NCBI GenBank assembly: GCA_955652845.1
Contig: CATPBY010000480.1
Coordinates: 1-5,815 of the forward strand
Direction: 5' to 3'
Origin: an uncultured Terriglobales bacterium
GTDB taxonomy: Bacteria; Acidobacteriota; Terriglobia; Terriglobales; Acidobacteriaceae
Length of the DNA stretch: 5,815 nt
The translations under genes were made by a program, and so were the position numbers. A model generated the notes under the pieces. It had not been told where the DNA came from. It did no database searches and was given only the letters and a program-made list of their open reading frames with translations. Positions within the stretch are counted from its first letter, which is position 1, and each line of letters opens with the position of its first letter. Of this stretch, positions 1 through 5,815 are shown one piece after another.

Positions 1-1344
1 CATCTTTCGCAGGATGCTGTCTATCAGGCTAAACGCTTCCTGCTCGATTCCATCGGCTGCGCCCTGGGCGGCTATCAGCAGCATGACGTAAAGATCGCTC
101 TTGAAGTCCTCGATGAAATCGCGGGCAAAGGGCCGGCGACGGTGATCGGCACCGGCAAGCGGATGGACGCGGTTTCCGCCTCTCTGGCCAACGCGGTAAT
201 GATCCGCTGCATGGATTACAACGACATTTACTGGAAGCAGGACCCCTCGCATCCCTCGGATATCTTTCCGGCGGCGCTGGCGGGTTGCGAGCGCGCGAAG
301 AGCGGCGGGAATGAGCTCATAGTCGGGCTCGTCCTGGGGCACGAATTCGAAATGCGTTTCTGCGAAGCTGCCTTCCCAGGAATCCGCGAGCGCGGCTGGC
401 ATCACGCGACTCTCACGGCGTTCGTCTCACCGATAGTCGCGGGACGCGCGCTGCATCTCGGTTGGGAGCAGATTCAGCACGCGATCGGCATCTCCGCCAC
501 CCGGCACGCCACACTGGGCGCGGTCACCGCCGGCAAGCTGACCATGATGAAAAATACCGTCGACCCCATGGCCACACAGAGTGGAGTGCTCGCCGCGCTG
601 ATGGCCGAGAAGGGCTACACTGGCCCCGAGCATGTGGTCGACGGTAAAGAAGGGCTCACACAGTGCTTCGGTCCGGAGTGGAAACTGAATCTGCTGACCG
701 ATGGGCTCGGCCAGTCCTGGCGCATCACCCAATGCGGCATGAAGGCGTTTCCCACCGAAGCGCTGACCCATACGCCAATCTCAGCCGTACTGGATATCGT
801 GAAGTCGAACGATTTGAAGCCCGCCCAGGTGGCCAAAGTCCAGATTCGGTCGCTGGCCCGGGCAGCGGACATTCTTTCCGATCCCAGCAAGTATGATCCG
901 CGGAGCAAAGAAACTGCGGACCATTCGCTGCCCTACGTGATTGCCGCCGCCATCGCGGACCGGCAAGTCACACCGGCGCAATTTGAGATGAACAAGATCA
1001 TGGATCCAACCATCCGGGCGCAGTTGAAAAAAGTCGAAGTGGTTGCCGACCCCGAGATCGAGAAAGGCTTCCCCGCGCTGCAACGGGTGATTGTGAATCT
1101 CACGACCAGCGACGGGAAGACATTCACCAAGCAACTTGACTATCCCAAAGGCGATCCAAGAAATCCTTTAACCGATGCCGAAATCGAAGAAAAATTCGCA
1201 GCGCTGGCGGAAGGGGTCTTATCCAGGACCGCACAGCTGAAGCTGAAAAATGCAATCTGGAACCTGGAAAAGATCGGCTCCGTAACCAAACTGATGTCCT
1301 TGATGAAAGCAGACGCCAAAAACAAAAAGCCGGCGAAGAAGTAA
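1..1344 (+). CDS. MmgE/PrpD family dehydratase (2-methylcitrate dehydratase-like), 5' truncated
   Basis: The frame is open from base 1 and ends at TAA 1342-1344, giving 447 visible residues. The true start lies left of the window, because the visible N-terminus already reads as the first family helix (LLDSIGCALGG at visible codons 14-24); about 20-40 residues are probably missing. The GTG at 142 is internal. Family landmarks in order: MDYND (codons 71-75) followed by HPSD with His84, LTMMKN with Lys184, GYTGPEHVVDGKEG, KAFPTEALTHTPI with His257, and the C-terminal block LPYVIAAAIADRQVTPAQF. Asp75, His84, Lys184 and His257 match the acid/base positions known in PrpD and cis-aconitate decarboxylase. 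The family includes 2-methylcitrate dehydratase, cis-aconitate decarboxylase and several uncharacterised enzymes. Oddities are Ile76 where many members have Thr, Met183 where many have Trp before the Lys, and a lysine-rich tail (KNKKPAKK). The protein is probably cytoplasmic. Family is secure; substrate is not. An aconitase-like gene 58 bases downstream supports a tricarboxylate substrate. Confidence 0.9.
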   Translation, partial: HLSQDAVYQAKRFLLDSIGCALGGYQQHDVKIALEVLDEIAGKGPATVIGTGKRMDAVSASLANAVMIRCMDYNDIYWKQDPSHPSDIFPAALAGCERAKSGGNELIVGLVLGHEFEMRFCEAAFPGIRERGWHHATLTAFVSPIVAGRALHLGWEQIQHAIGISATRHATLGAVTAGKLTMMKNTVDPMATQSGVLAALMAEKGYTGPEHVVDGKEGLTQCFGPEWKLNLLTDGLGQSWRITQCGMKAFPTEALTHTPISAVLDIVKSNDLKPAQVAKVQIRSLARAADILSDPSKYDPRSKETADHSLPYVIAAAIADRQVTPAQFEMNKIMDPTIRAQLKKVEVVADPEIEKGFPALQRVIVNLTTSDGKTFTKQLDYPKGDPRNPLTDAEIEEKFAALAEGVLSRTAQLKLKNAIWNLEKIGSVTKLMSLMKADAKNKKPAKK

Positions 1345-1351
1345 CGCAGGA

Positions 1352-1369
1352 ACAGCCGGGCTTGGCTGT
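1352..1369 (+). other. Short inverted repeat in the gene 1-gene 2 spacer
   Basis: ACAGCC (1352-1357) pairs with GGCTGT (1364-1369) around a 6-base loop, 8 bases after the stop of the dehydratase gene. There is no T-run after it, so it does not look like an intrinsic terminator. The stem is short and may be chance. The rest of the 58-base spacer shows no recognisable promoter. Confidence 0.3.
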
Positions 1370-1402
1370 CCAGCTGAGCACAGCCCAGCAGTTTGATAGA
1401 AC

Positions 1403-3355
1403 ATGCCCCAGACTATCGTAGAAAAAATCGCGCAGGTTCATCTCGCAGAAGGCCCGAAACGGCCGTTGCGGACGGGAGACTTTGTCTCCATCCGCCCGCA
1501 CCGTGTAATGACTCACGACAATACCTCCGCAGTAATGAGCAAGTTCAAAGGCATTGGGGCAAAAAAGATTCATGACCCCAGGCAGCTTGTCTTCGCCCTC
1601 GATCACGACATTCAGAACAAGGACGAAGCCAATCAAAAGAAATATCGAGCTATCGAGGCGTTCGCCAGGGAGCACGGGGTGGACTTCTACCCCGCCGGCT
1701 CAGGCATCGGCCATCAGATTATGGTGGAGCGCGGATATGTGATCCCGGGCTCCTTCGTGGTCGCGTCTGACTCGCACTCCAACATGTACGGGGCGTTAGG
1801 CGCCATCGGCACGCCCATCGTCCGCACCGACGCCGCCGCAGCCTGGGCAACCGGCGAATTCTGGTGGCAAATTCCGCGCTCCATCCAGGTGGTGCTGGAA
1901 GGTAAGTTGCCAGCAGGCGCCACGGGGAAAGACGTCATCATCGCCCTTTGCGGGCTCTATAACCATGACGAAGCGCTAAACGCGGCTGTTGAATTCAGCG
2001 GCCCTGGCGTCGCCAGCCTTTCCATGGACGCGCGCTTCTCGATTTCCAATATGACCACAGAATGGGGACCGCTGGTGGGCTGGTTTCCGGTGGATGAGAT
2101 TACGGTCGACTATCTGAAACGCGTACATCAGCGCCTCAAAGCGACCGGCATCGAACGCTTTTCAGAAAAAGATCTCTATCACTGGTCCAGTAACCCGCCA
2201 CAGCCCGACGCCAATGCTGTATACGCCGCCCGAATCGTGCTCGAGCTCAGCCAGATCACACCCCATGTCTCCGGACCAGATACTGTGCAGGTGATGGCCT
2301 CGTTGGCCGGAATGGAAAGAAACAAGGTCGCCATCCAAAAAGCTTATCTGCTTTCCTGCGTCAACTCGCGAGTGGAAGATCTGGAAGCTGCTGCAAACGT
2401 GGTAAAGGGCAAGAAAGTGGCGCCGGGAGTGGAATTCTACCTGGGCGCGGCCAGCAAATGGGTGCAGGAAGAAGCCGAGCGGCGTGGTATCTGGCAGACG
2501 CTGCTCGACGCCGGTGCCCGTCCACTGCCCGCGGGTTGCGGGCCCTGCATCGGCCTCGGCGTCGGACTTCTGGAGCCCGGCGAAGTTGGGATTTCCGCCA
2601 CTAATCGCAATTTCAAGGGTCGCATGGGCTCGCGCGACGCCCAATGTTACCTGGCCAGCCCGGAGGTGGTTGCCGCCTCCGCCATAGCCGGCTACATTCG
2701 AGGGCCACACGAGACGGTGGATCGTACGCCGGTCCGCAGCTACACCGTATTCGCCAGCGATACCGTGGCAGAAAAAGTTGATATTCTCGCCGGCTTCCCG
2801 GAGCGTGTCCATGGACGGCTCGTATTTCTGCCGCAGGACAACGTCAACACCGACGCTATTTACGGGAAGGATTACACCTACCGCGACGATGTTACCCAGG
2901 AAATGATGGCAAAAGTCGTCATGGAGAATTACGACCCGCAATTCTCCAGCCGCACTCGCGCCGGCGATGTTATCGTGAGCGGCTTCAACTTCGGCACCGG
3001 TTCGAGCCGCGAGCAGGCCGTCACCGCCCTGAAGGCCAAAGGAATTCCACTGGTAATTGCAGCCAGCTTTTCCCAGACCTACCTGCGCAACGCGTTTAAC
3101 AACGGATTTCTTTGCGTGGAAGTCCCCGATCTGGCGAAGCAGCTGGGCGAACAGTTCGCCAGGGAGATTGCTGCCAAAGAAAAGACCATCATTCCCGGGG
3201 AAGAAATTAATATTGATTTCACCTCGGGCCTGGTTCACTGGCGTGGCGAGAAGTTTGCGTTTCCACCGCTGGGGAGCGTCCCCCAGTCATTGGTAATTGC
3301 CCAGGGCGTAGAGAATCTGGTGGCAAAGCGTTTGGGATTGGCGACAGTGAAGTAG
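1403..3355 (+). CDS. Single-chain homoaconitase-like (Lys4-type) aconitase superfamily hydratase, 4Fe-4S
   Basis: This 650-residue enzyme should interconvert a 3-hydroxy and a 2-hydroxy tricarboxylate through the cis-aconitate-type intermediate. The catalytic part (about 1-430) holds MTHDNTSAV (36-44), ALDHDIQN (65-72), GIGHQI (101-106) and VASDSHSN (120-127). Three cluster-ligand cysteines are present: Cys319 in SCVNSR, and Cys379 and Cys382 in GCGPC. The swivel domain (about 474-650) carries DNVNTDAIYG (479-488) and GFNFGTGSSREQA (527-539), including Ser535/Arg536. The order, length and motif wording recall fungal homoaconitase without its mitochondrial presequence, rather than separate LeuC and LeuD subunits or roughly 900-residue aconitases. 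ATG 1403 is the most upstream start in frame, since a TAG sits at 1397-1399; no clear Shine-Dalgarno precedes it. The usual Cys-Thr-Asn is Cys-Val-Asn here. Activity could be on homocitrate, citrate or a related acid; the dehydrogenase next door fits any of these. Annotation pipelines may call it simply aconitase family protein. Confidence 0.92.
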   Translation: MPQTIVEKIAQVHLAEGPKRPLRTGDFVSIRPHRVMTHDNTSAVMSKFKGIGAKKIHDPRQLVFALDHDIQNKDEANQKKYRAIEAFAREHGVDFYPAGSGIGHQIMVERGYVIPGSFVVASDSHSNMYGALGAIGTPIVRTDAAAAWATGEFWWQIPRSIQVVLEGKLPAGATGKDVIIALCGLYNHDEALNAAVEFSGPGVASLSMDARFSISNMTTEWGPLVGWFPVDEITVDYLKRVHQRLKATGIERFSEKDLYHWSSNPPQPDANAVYAARIVLELSQITPHVSGPDTVQVMASLAGMERNKVAIQKAYLLSCVNSRVEDLEAAANVVKGKKVAPGVEFYLGAASKWVQEEAERRGIWQTLLDAGARPLPAGCGPCIGLGVGLLEPGEVGISATNRNFKGRMGSRDAQCYLASPEVVAASAIAGYIRGPHETVDRTPVRSYTVFASDTVAEKVDILAGFPERVHGRLVFLPQDNVNTDAIYGKDYTYRDDVTQEMMAKVVMENYDPQFSSRTRAGDVIVSGFNFGTGSSREQAVTALKAKGIPLVIAASFSQTYLRNAFNNGFLCVEVPDLAKQLGEQFAREIAAKEKTIIPGEEINIDFTSGLVHWRGEKFAFPPLGSVPQSLVIAQGVENLVAKRLGLATVK

Positions 3356-3375
3356 GACGGCCGCCTCGGCCGTCC
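3355..3375 (+). repeat. Perfect 9-bp hairpin overlapping the stop codon of the aconitase-like gene
   Basis: GGACGGCCG (3355-3363) is the exact reverse complement of CGGCCGTCC (3367-3375), separated by the 3-base loop CCT. The first base is the last base of the TAG stop. No T-run follows, so an intrinsic terminator is unlikely. It may stabilise the mRNA 3' end, adjust expression between the flanking genes, or be one copy of a dispersed REP-like element. Confidence 0.7.
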
Positions 3376-3378
3376 AGG

Positions 3379-3393
3379 CGGAGCAAAGCTCCG
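3379..3393 (+). repeat. Second, adjacent 6-bp hairpin in the same spacer
   Basis: CGGAGC (3379-3384) pairs exactly with GCTCCG (3388-3393) around an AAA loop, three bases after the previous hairpin. The two stem-loops together fill most of the 62-base spacer, leaving 13 bases before the ribosome binding site of the dehydrogenase gene. No T-run follows. Confidence 0.6.
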
Positions 3394-3406
3394 AAGATAC
3401 CACCAC

Positions 3407-3412
3407 AGGGAG
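3407..3412 (+). promoter_or_regulatory. Shine-Dalgarno site of the dehydrogenase gene
   Basis: AGGGAG ends 5 bases before ATG 3418 and supports that start. It is the only strong purine-rich ribosome binding site seen before any of the three starts in the window. Confidence 0.7.
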
Positions 3413-3417
3413 CGTGA

Positions 3418-4605
3418 ATGGCAAAACACACGGTAGTTTCGATGCCCGGAGATGGAATTGGCAATCAGGTTCTGCCCGAAGCAGTCCGAGTTCTGAAAGC
3501 AGTCGGCTTCGACGCGGAATATGTCCATGCTGATATCGGCTGGGAGTGCTGGATCAATGAAGGCAACGCGCTCCCCCAGCGAACTATCGACTTGCTGGCA
3601 AAGCACAAGCTGGGATTGTTCGGCGCCATCACCTCCAAGCCCAACAAAGAGGCCCAAGCTGAACTGAAGCCGGAATTGCGGGGCAAGGGTCACGTTTACT
3701 ACAGCCCGATTGTCACCATGCGGCAGAAATTCAATCTGGATATCTGCATGCGGCCTTGCGTCGGCTTTCTGGGCAATCCGCTCAATTACATCCGCAAGCG
3801 CGTAGATGGCGGATTTGACGAGCCTCGCATTGATACCACTGTCTTCCGTCAGAATACCGAGGGTATGTACGCCGGCGTGGAGTGGACAAATCCTCCAGAG
3901 AACGTGCGCGCCGCCCTGAACACGCACCCCAGATTTAAAGCCTTCGCGAACGTACCTCCCGCGGACCTTGCCGTGAGTGTGCGGATCATTACGCGGCCAG
4001 CGGCGCGCCGTATCGTCACTGCTGCATTCGAATATGCCAAGAAGCGCGGCTTCAAAGGCGTCACTATCTGCGAAAAACCGAATGTCGTCCGCGAGACTTC
4101 AGGGATGATGGAAGAAACTGCCAAGGAAGTGGCGAAGAATTATCCCGGAATCGACTTGTGGTCGACTAATATCGACGCGCAGTTGATGTGGCTGAATAAA
4201 AATCCCGAAGACTATAACGTAATCGTCGCTTCGAATCTGTTCGGCGACATTTTGTCCGACGCTTTTGCTGGACTTGTCGGGGGCCTCGGTTTCGCCGCTT
4301 CCGGCAACATCGGAGATGAAGTCGCGGTGTTCGAGCCGACACACGGCTCGGCGCCAAAGTACGCAGAGCTGAATCCGCCGATTGTGAATCCGATTGCCAT
4401 GATTCTGACTGCCGCGATGATGCTTGATCACATCGGTGAGGGGGCCAGGGCTGATCGCATCCGCAAAGCTATCGCCGACGTGGTGAAGGAAGGAAAAGTG
4501 CGCACCTACGACATGATGCGCATTTCCGGAGGCGCGAAGTCGATAAGCCAGGGAGCAGCCTCTACGATCCTGATGACAGACGCAATTCTCGCGAAGCTGA
4601 AGTAG
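3418..4605 (+). CDS. Isocitrate/isopropylmalate dehydrogenase family protein, isocitrate-dehydrogenase-like
   Basis: The 395-residue protein belongs to the beta-decarboxylating dehydrogenases, which oxidise a 2-hydroxy acid and release CO2 with NAD(P) and a divalent metal, or run in reverse. It opens with MPGDGIG (9-15). Substrate-binding arginines appear in MRQKFNLDICMRP (Arg102, Arg112) and FRQNTEGMYAGVEW (Arg144, Tyr151). The catalytic lysine is Lys220 in CEKPNVVRETSG, and the metal aspartates are Asp253 (NIDAQ) and Asp277/Asp281 (FGDILSDA). The coenzyme loop reads HGSAPKYAE, with Lys314-Tyr315 at the pair that marks NADP use in E. coli isocitrate dehydrogenase; NAD enzymes commonly have Asp-Ile. 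The length is near family norm, with no truncation. The start is supported by AGGGAG 5 bases upstream. Next to a homoaconitase-like gene it could act on isocitrate or homoisocitrate; the residues favour isocitrate. Isopropylmalate is unlikely, as no leu genes are nearby. Confidence 0.92.
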   Translation: MAKHTVVSMPGDGIGNQVLPEAVRVLKAVGFDAEYVHADIGWECWINEGNALPQRTIDLLAKHKLGLFGAITSKPNKEAQAELKPELRGKGHVYYSPIVTMRQKFNLDICMRPCVGFLGNPLNYIRKRVDGGFDEPRIDTTVFRQNTEGMYAGVEWTNPPENVRAALNTHPRFKAFANVPPADLAVSVRIITRPAARRIVTAAFEYAKKRGFKGVTICEKPNVVRETSGMMEETAKEVAKNYPGIDLWSTNIDAQLMWLNKNPEDYNVIVASNLFGDILSDAFAGLVGGLGFAASGNIGDEVAVFEPTHGSAPKYAELNPPIVNPIAMILTAAMMLDHIGEGARADRIRKAIADVVKEGKVRTYDMMRISGGAKSISQGAASTILMTDAILAKLK

Positions 4606-4660
4606 GCGCGAACGTCAGCTCACAATCGCATGTGCGAGCACACCCGCGACTGCTTAACAT

Positions 4661-5815
4661 ATGACTGTTTTATCCAATACCCACGTCTCGCATTCCGCCG
4701 AAGCTGGACACTACGGCAAGGACGTGCGTTCGGATGTGCACGTGGCGATCAAACCACGCGATCGCGGCGGCATTGAGATCAACCTTGAATCCCGCGTCGC
4801 ACTTTACTATGGCGAGTCAATCCGGGCGCAGTGTCGCCAGGTGCTGGAATCGCTCGGCGTCAAGCACGCGCGGGTTGCAGTGCACGACGAGGGCGCGCTG
4901 CCCTTCGTAATTTCGGCGCGCATCGAAACCGCAGTCAAGCGCGCCGGACTTGGTATCGGGCAAAGCGCGCTGCCCGATGGGGGCAACTTGCCGGCGCCCT
5001 CGCCGCGCGACCGTTTGCGGCGTTCCCGCCTGTATGTGCCCGGTTCAGAGCCAAAATATTTCGTCAATGCCAGCCTGCATGGGCCGGATGCAATCATCCT
5101 CGATCTGGAGGATTCGGTTCATCCCGGCGAAAAGGATGCTGCCCGTATTCTGGTGCGGAACGCCTTGCGCGCTGTTGATTTTGGCGCCTGCGAGCGTATG
5201 GTCCGCATCAACCAGTTGCCTATGGGGCTGGAGGACCTTGCCGAGATCATCCCCCAGGCCCCCGATCTGGTGCTCATCCCCAAGACCGAACACTCGCTCC
5301 AGGTGACCGAAGTTGAAAGAATGGTCAACGAACTCAAGCTCCGCAACAATATCGATCGCCCTGTCTGGCTGATGCCGATCCTGGAATCGGCACTGGGCAT
5401 CGAGAATGCATTCGCCATCGCCACCAGTAGCCCTAACGTCGCGGCGCTGACGATTGGACTCGAAGATTACACGGCCGACCTGAGCGTGGTTAAAACGACT
5501 GAAGGACGAGAGTCCCTCTATGCGCGCGCGCGCGTGGTGAATGCCGCCACCGCTGCCGGGATCCAGGCGATCGATTCAGTCTTTGGCGATGTGGGCGACC
5601 TCGATGCTCTCCGGCGCTGGGCGGAAGCCTCGCGAGCCTTGGGATTCGAAGGCATGGGCTGCATTCATCCCGCGCAGATTCCAGCCATTCATTCAGCATT
5701 TACCCCGTCCCAGGCGGAGATTGACAAGGCTTTCAAGATAGTTGCCGCCTTCGAGGAAGCTCAACAACGCGGACTCGGCGTGGTGAGCTTAGGTTCAAAG
5801 ATGATTGATCCGCCG
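4661..5815 (+). CDS. CitD-CitE fusion: citrate lyase acyl-carrier domain joined to HpcH/HpaI-type citryl lyase, 3' truncated
   Basis: The frame runs 385 codons from ATG 4661 and is still open at the window edge. Residues about 20-95 resemble CitD, the carrier subunit of citrate lyase: VRSDVHVAIKP (22-32), GGIEINLESRVALYYG (36-51), then LESLGVKHARVAVHDEGAL (62-80). A Gly/Pro-rich linker (about 96-116) leads to a CitE-like TIM barrel from about 119: RSRLYVPGSEPKYF (121-134), LDLEDSVHPGEKDAAR (147-162), VRIN with Arg182, LIPKTE (205-210), ILESALGIENA with Glu242, GLEDYTADLS with Asp269, and CIHPAQI (334-340). Glu242 and Asp269 fit the Mg-binding pair. The end GSKMIDPP is typical of the CitE C-terminus, so probably only 10-25 residues are missing. 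CitE splits a citryl thioester into oxaloacetate and acetyl thioester. ATG 4661 is the first start after the in-frame TAA at 4655-4657, and the CitD domain starts soon after it; no Shine-Dalgarno is visible. The carrier Ser may be Ser24. Substrate could be citrate or an analogue. Confidence 0.9.
   Translation, partial: MTVLSNTHVSHSAEAGHYGKDVRSDVHVAIKPRDRGGIEINLESRVALYYGESIRAQCRQVLESLGVKHARVAVHDEGALPFVISARIETAVKRAGLGIGQSALPDGGNLPAPSPRDRLRRSRLYVPGSEPKYFVNASLHGPDAIILDLEDSVHPGEKDAARILVRNALRAVDFGACERMVRINQLPMGLEDLAEIIPQAPDLVLIPKTEHSLQVTEVERMVNELKLRNNIDRPVWLMPILESALGIENAFAIATSSPNVAALTIGLEDYTADLSVVKTTEGRESLYARARVVNAATAAGIQAIDSVFGDVGDLDALRRWAEASRALGFEGMGCIHPAQIPAIHSAFTPSQAEIDKAFKIVAAFEEAQQRGLGVVSLGSKMIDPP

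Noticed and set aside
142..144. GTG as a possible start of the dehydratase
   Set aside because: The same frame is open to base 1 and already encodes the family's conserved N-terminal helix, so the GTG is internal.
2162..3238. Long (358-codon) open frame on the minus strand opposite the aconitase-like gene
   Set aside because: It lies wholly within a strongly supported gene on the other strand, shows no recognisable domain, and is the usual by-product of GC-biased codon use.
3359..3371. GGCCGCCTCGGCC equals an SfiI site variant used in cDNA cloning, suggesting a vector or adaptor artefact
   Set aside because: The match is part of a longer perfect palindrome that continues on both sides, and the flanking genes are complete and in normal order, so a natural hairpin is the simpler explanation.
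3355..3393. Intrinsic transcription terminator between genes 2 and 3
   Set aside because: Neither hairpin is followed by a T-run, and the next gene continues the same pathway theme 24 bases later.
3235..3927. 230-codon minus-strand open frame across the gene 2-gene 3 junction
   Set aside because: No family motif is recognisable, and it overlaps two well-supported + strand genes and the hairpin spacer.
4626..4637. Small inverted repeat TCGCA-TG-TGCGA before the lyase gene
   Set aside because: The 2-base loop makes the hairpin poor, the arms are short, and no operator family is recognised.
5522..5534. Alternating GC run (13 bases), possible Z-DNA or slippage tract
   Set aside because: It encodes Ala-Arg-Ala-Arg within the lyase barrel and fits the family alignment; short GC runs are expected at this base composition.

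Overview
The window is a compact, same-strand run of four metabolic genes from a moderately GC-rich bacterium. All lie on the + strand, separated by gaps of 58, 62 and 55 bases, and no RNA gene, mobile element, CRISPR array or prophage remnant is visible. Gene content and the hairpin-rich spacer at 3355-3393 would suit a soil bacterium such as an Acidobacteriota member. That placement is a weak inference from style and memory; nothing in the window is diagnostic of a phylum.

Layout. (1) 1-1344: the 5'-truncated end of a MmgE/PrpD-family dehydratase. (2) 1403-3355: a single-chain, 650-residue aconitase-superfamily hydratase whose motifs resemble fungal/mitochondrial homoaconitase (Lys4) more than two-subunit LeuC/LeuD or the long AcnA/AcnB enzymes. 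(3) 3418-4605: an NAD(P)-dependent beta-decarboxylating dehydrogenase of the isocitrate/homoisocitrate/isopropylmalate family, with isocitrate-like active-site residues and an NADP-type Lys-Tyr pair. (4) 4661 to the window end: a natural fusion of a CitD-like citrate lyase acyl-carrier domain to a CitE-like citryl lyase domain, still open at the right edge and missing only a short C-terminus. The 62-base spacer between genes 2 and 3 holds two back-to-back perfect hairpins.

How the genes fit together. All four families act on citrate-like tricarboxylates: dehydration/hydration of a 3-hydroxy tricarboxylate (PrpD-like and Lys4-like), oxidative decarboxylation or reductive carboxylation of a 2-hydroxy tricarboxylate (dehydrogenase), and acyl-carrier-activated carbon-carbon cleavage (CitD-CitE). 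One consistent reading is a module linking 2-oxoglutarate (or a homologue such as 2-oxoadipate) through an isocitrate-type and a citrate-type acid to oxaloacetate plus a short acid, in either direction. Alternatives are a methylcitrate-like route or a catabolic route for a substituted citrate. The substrate cannot be fixed from sequence alone. A citrate lyase alpha subunit (CitF) would be expected just outside the window if the lyase is of the ACP type.
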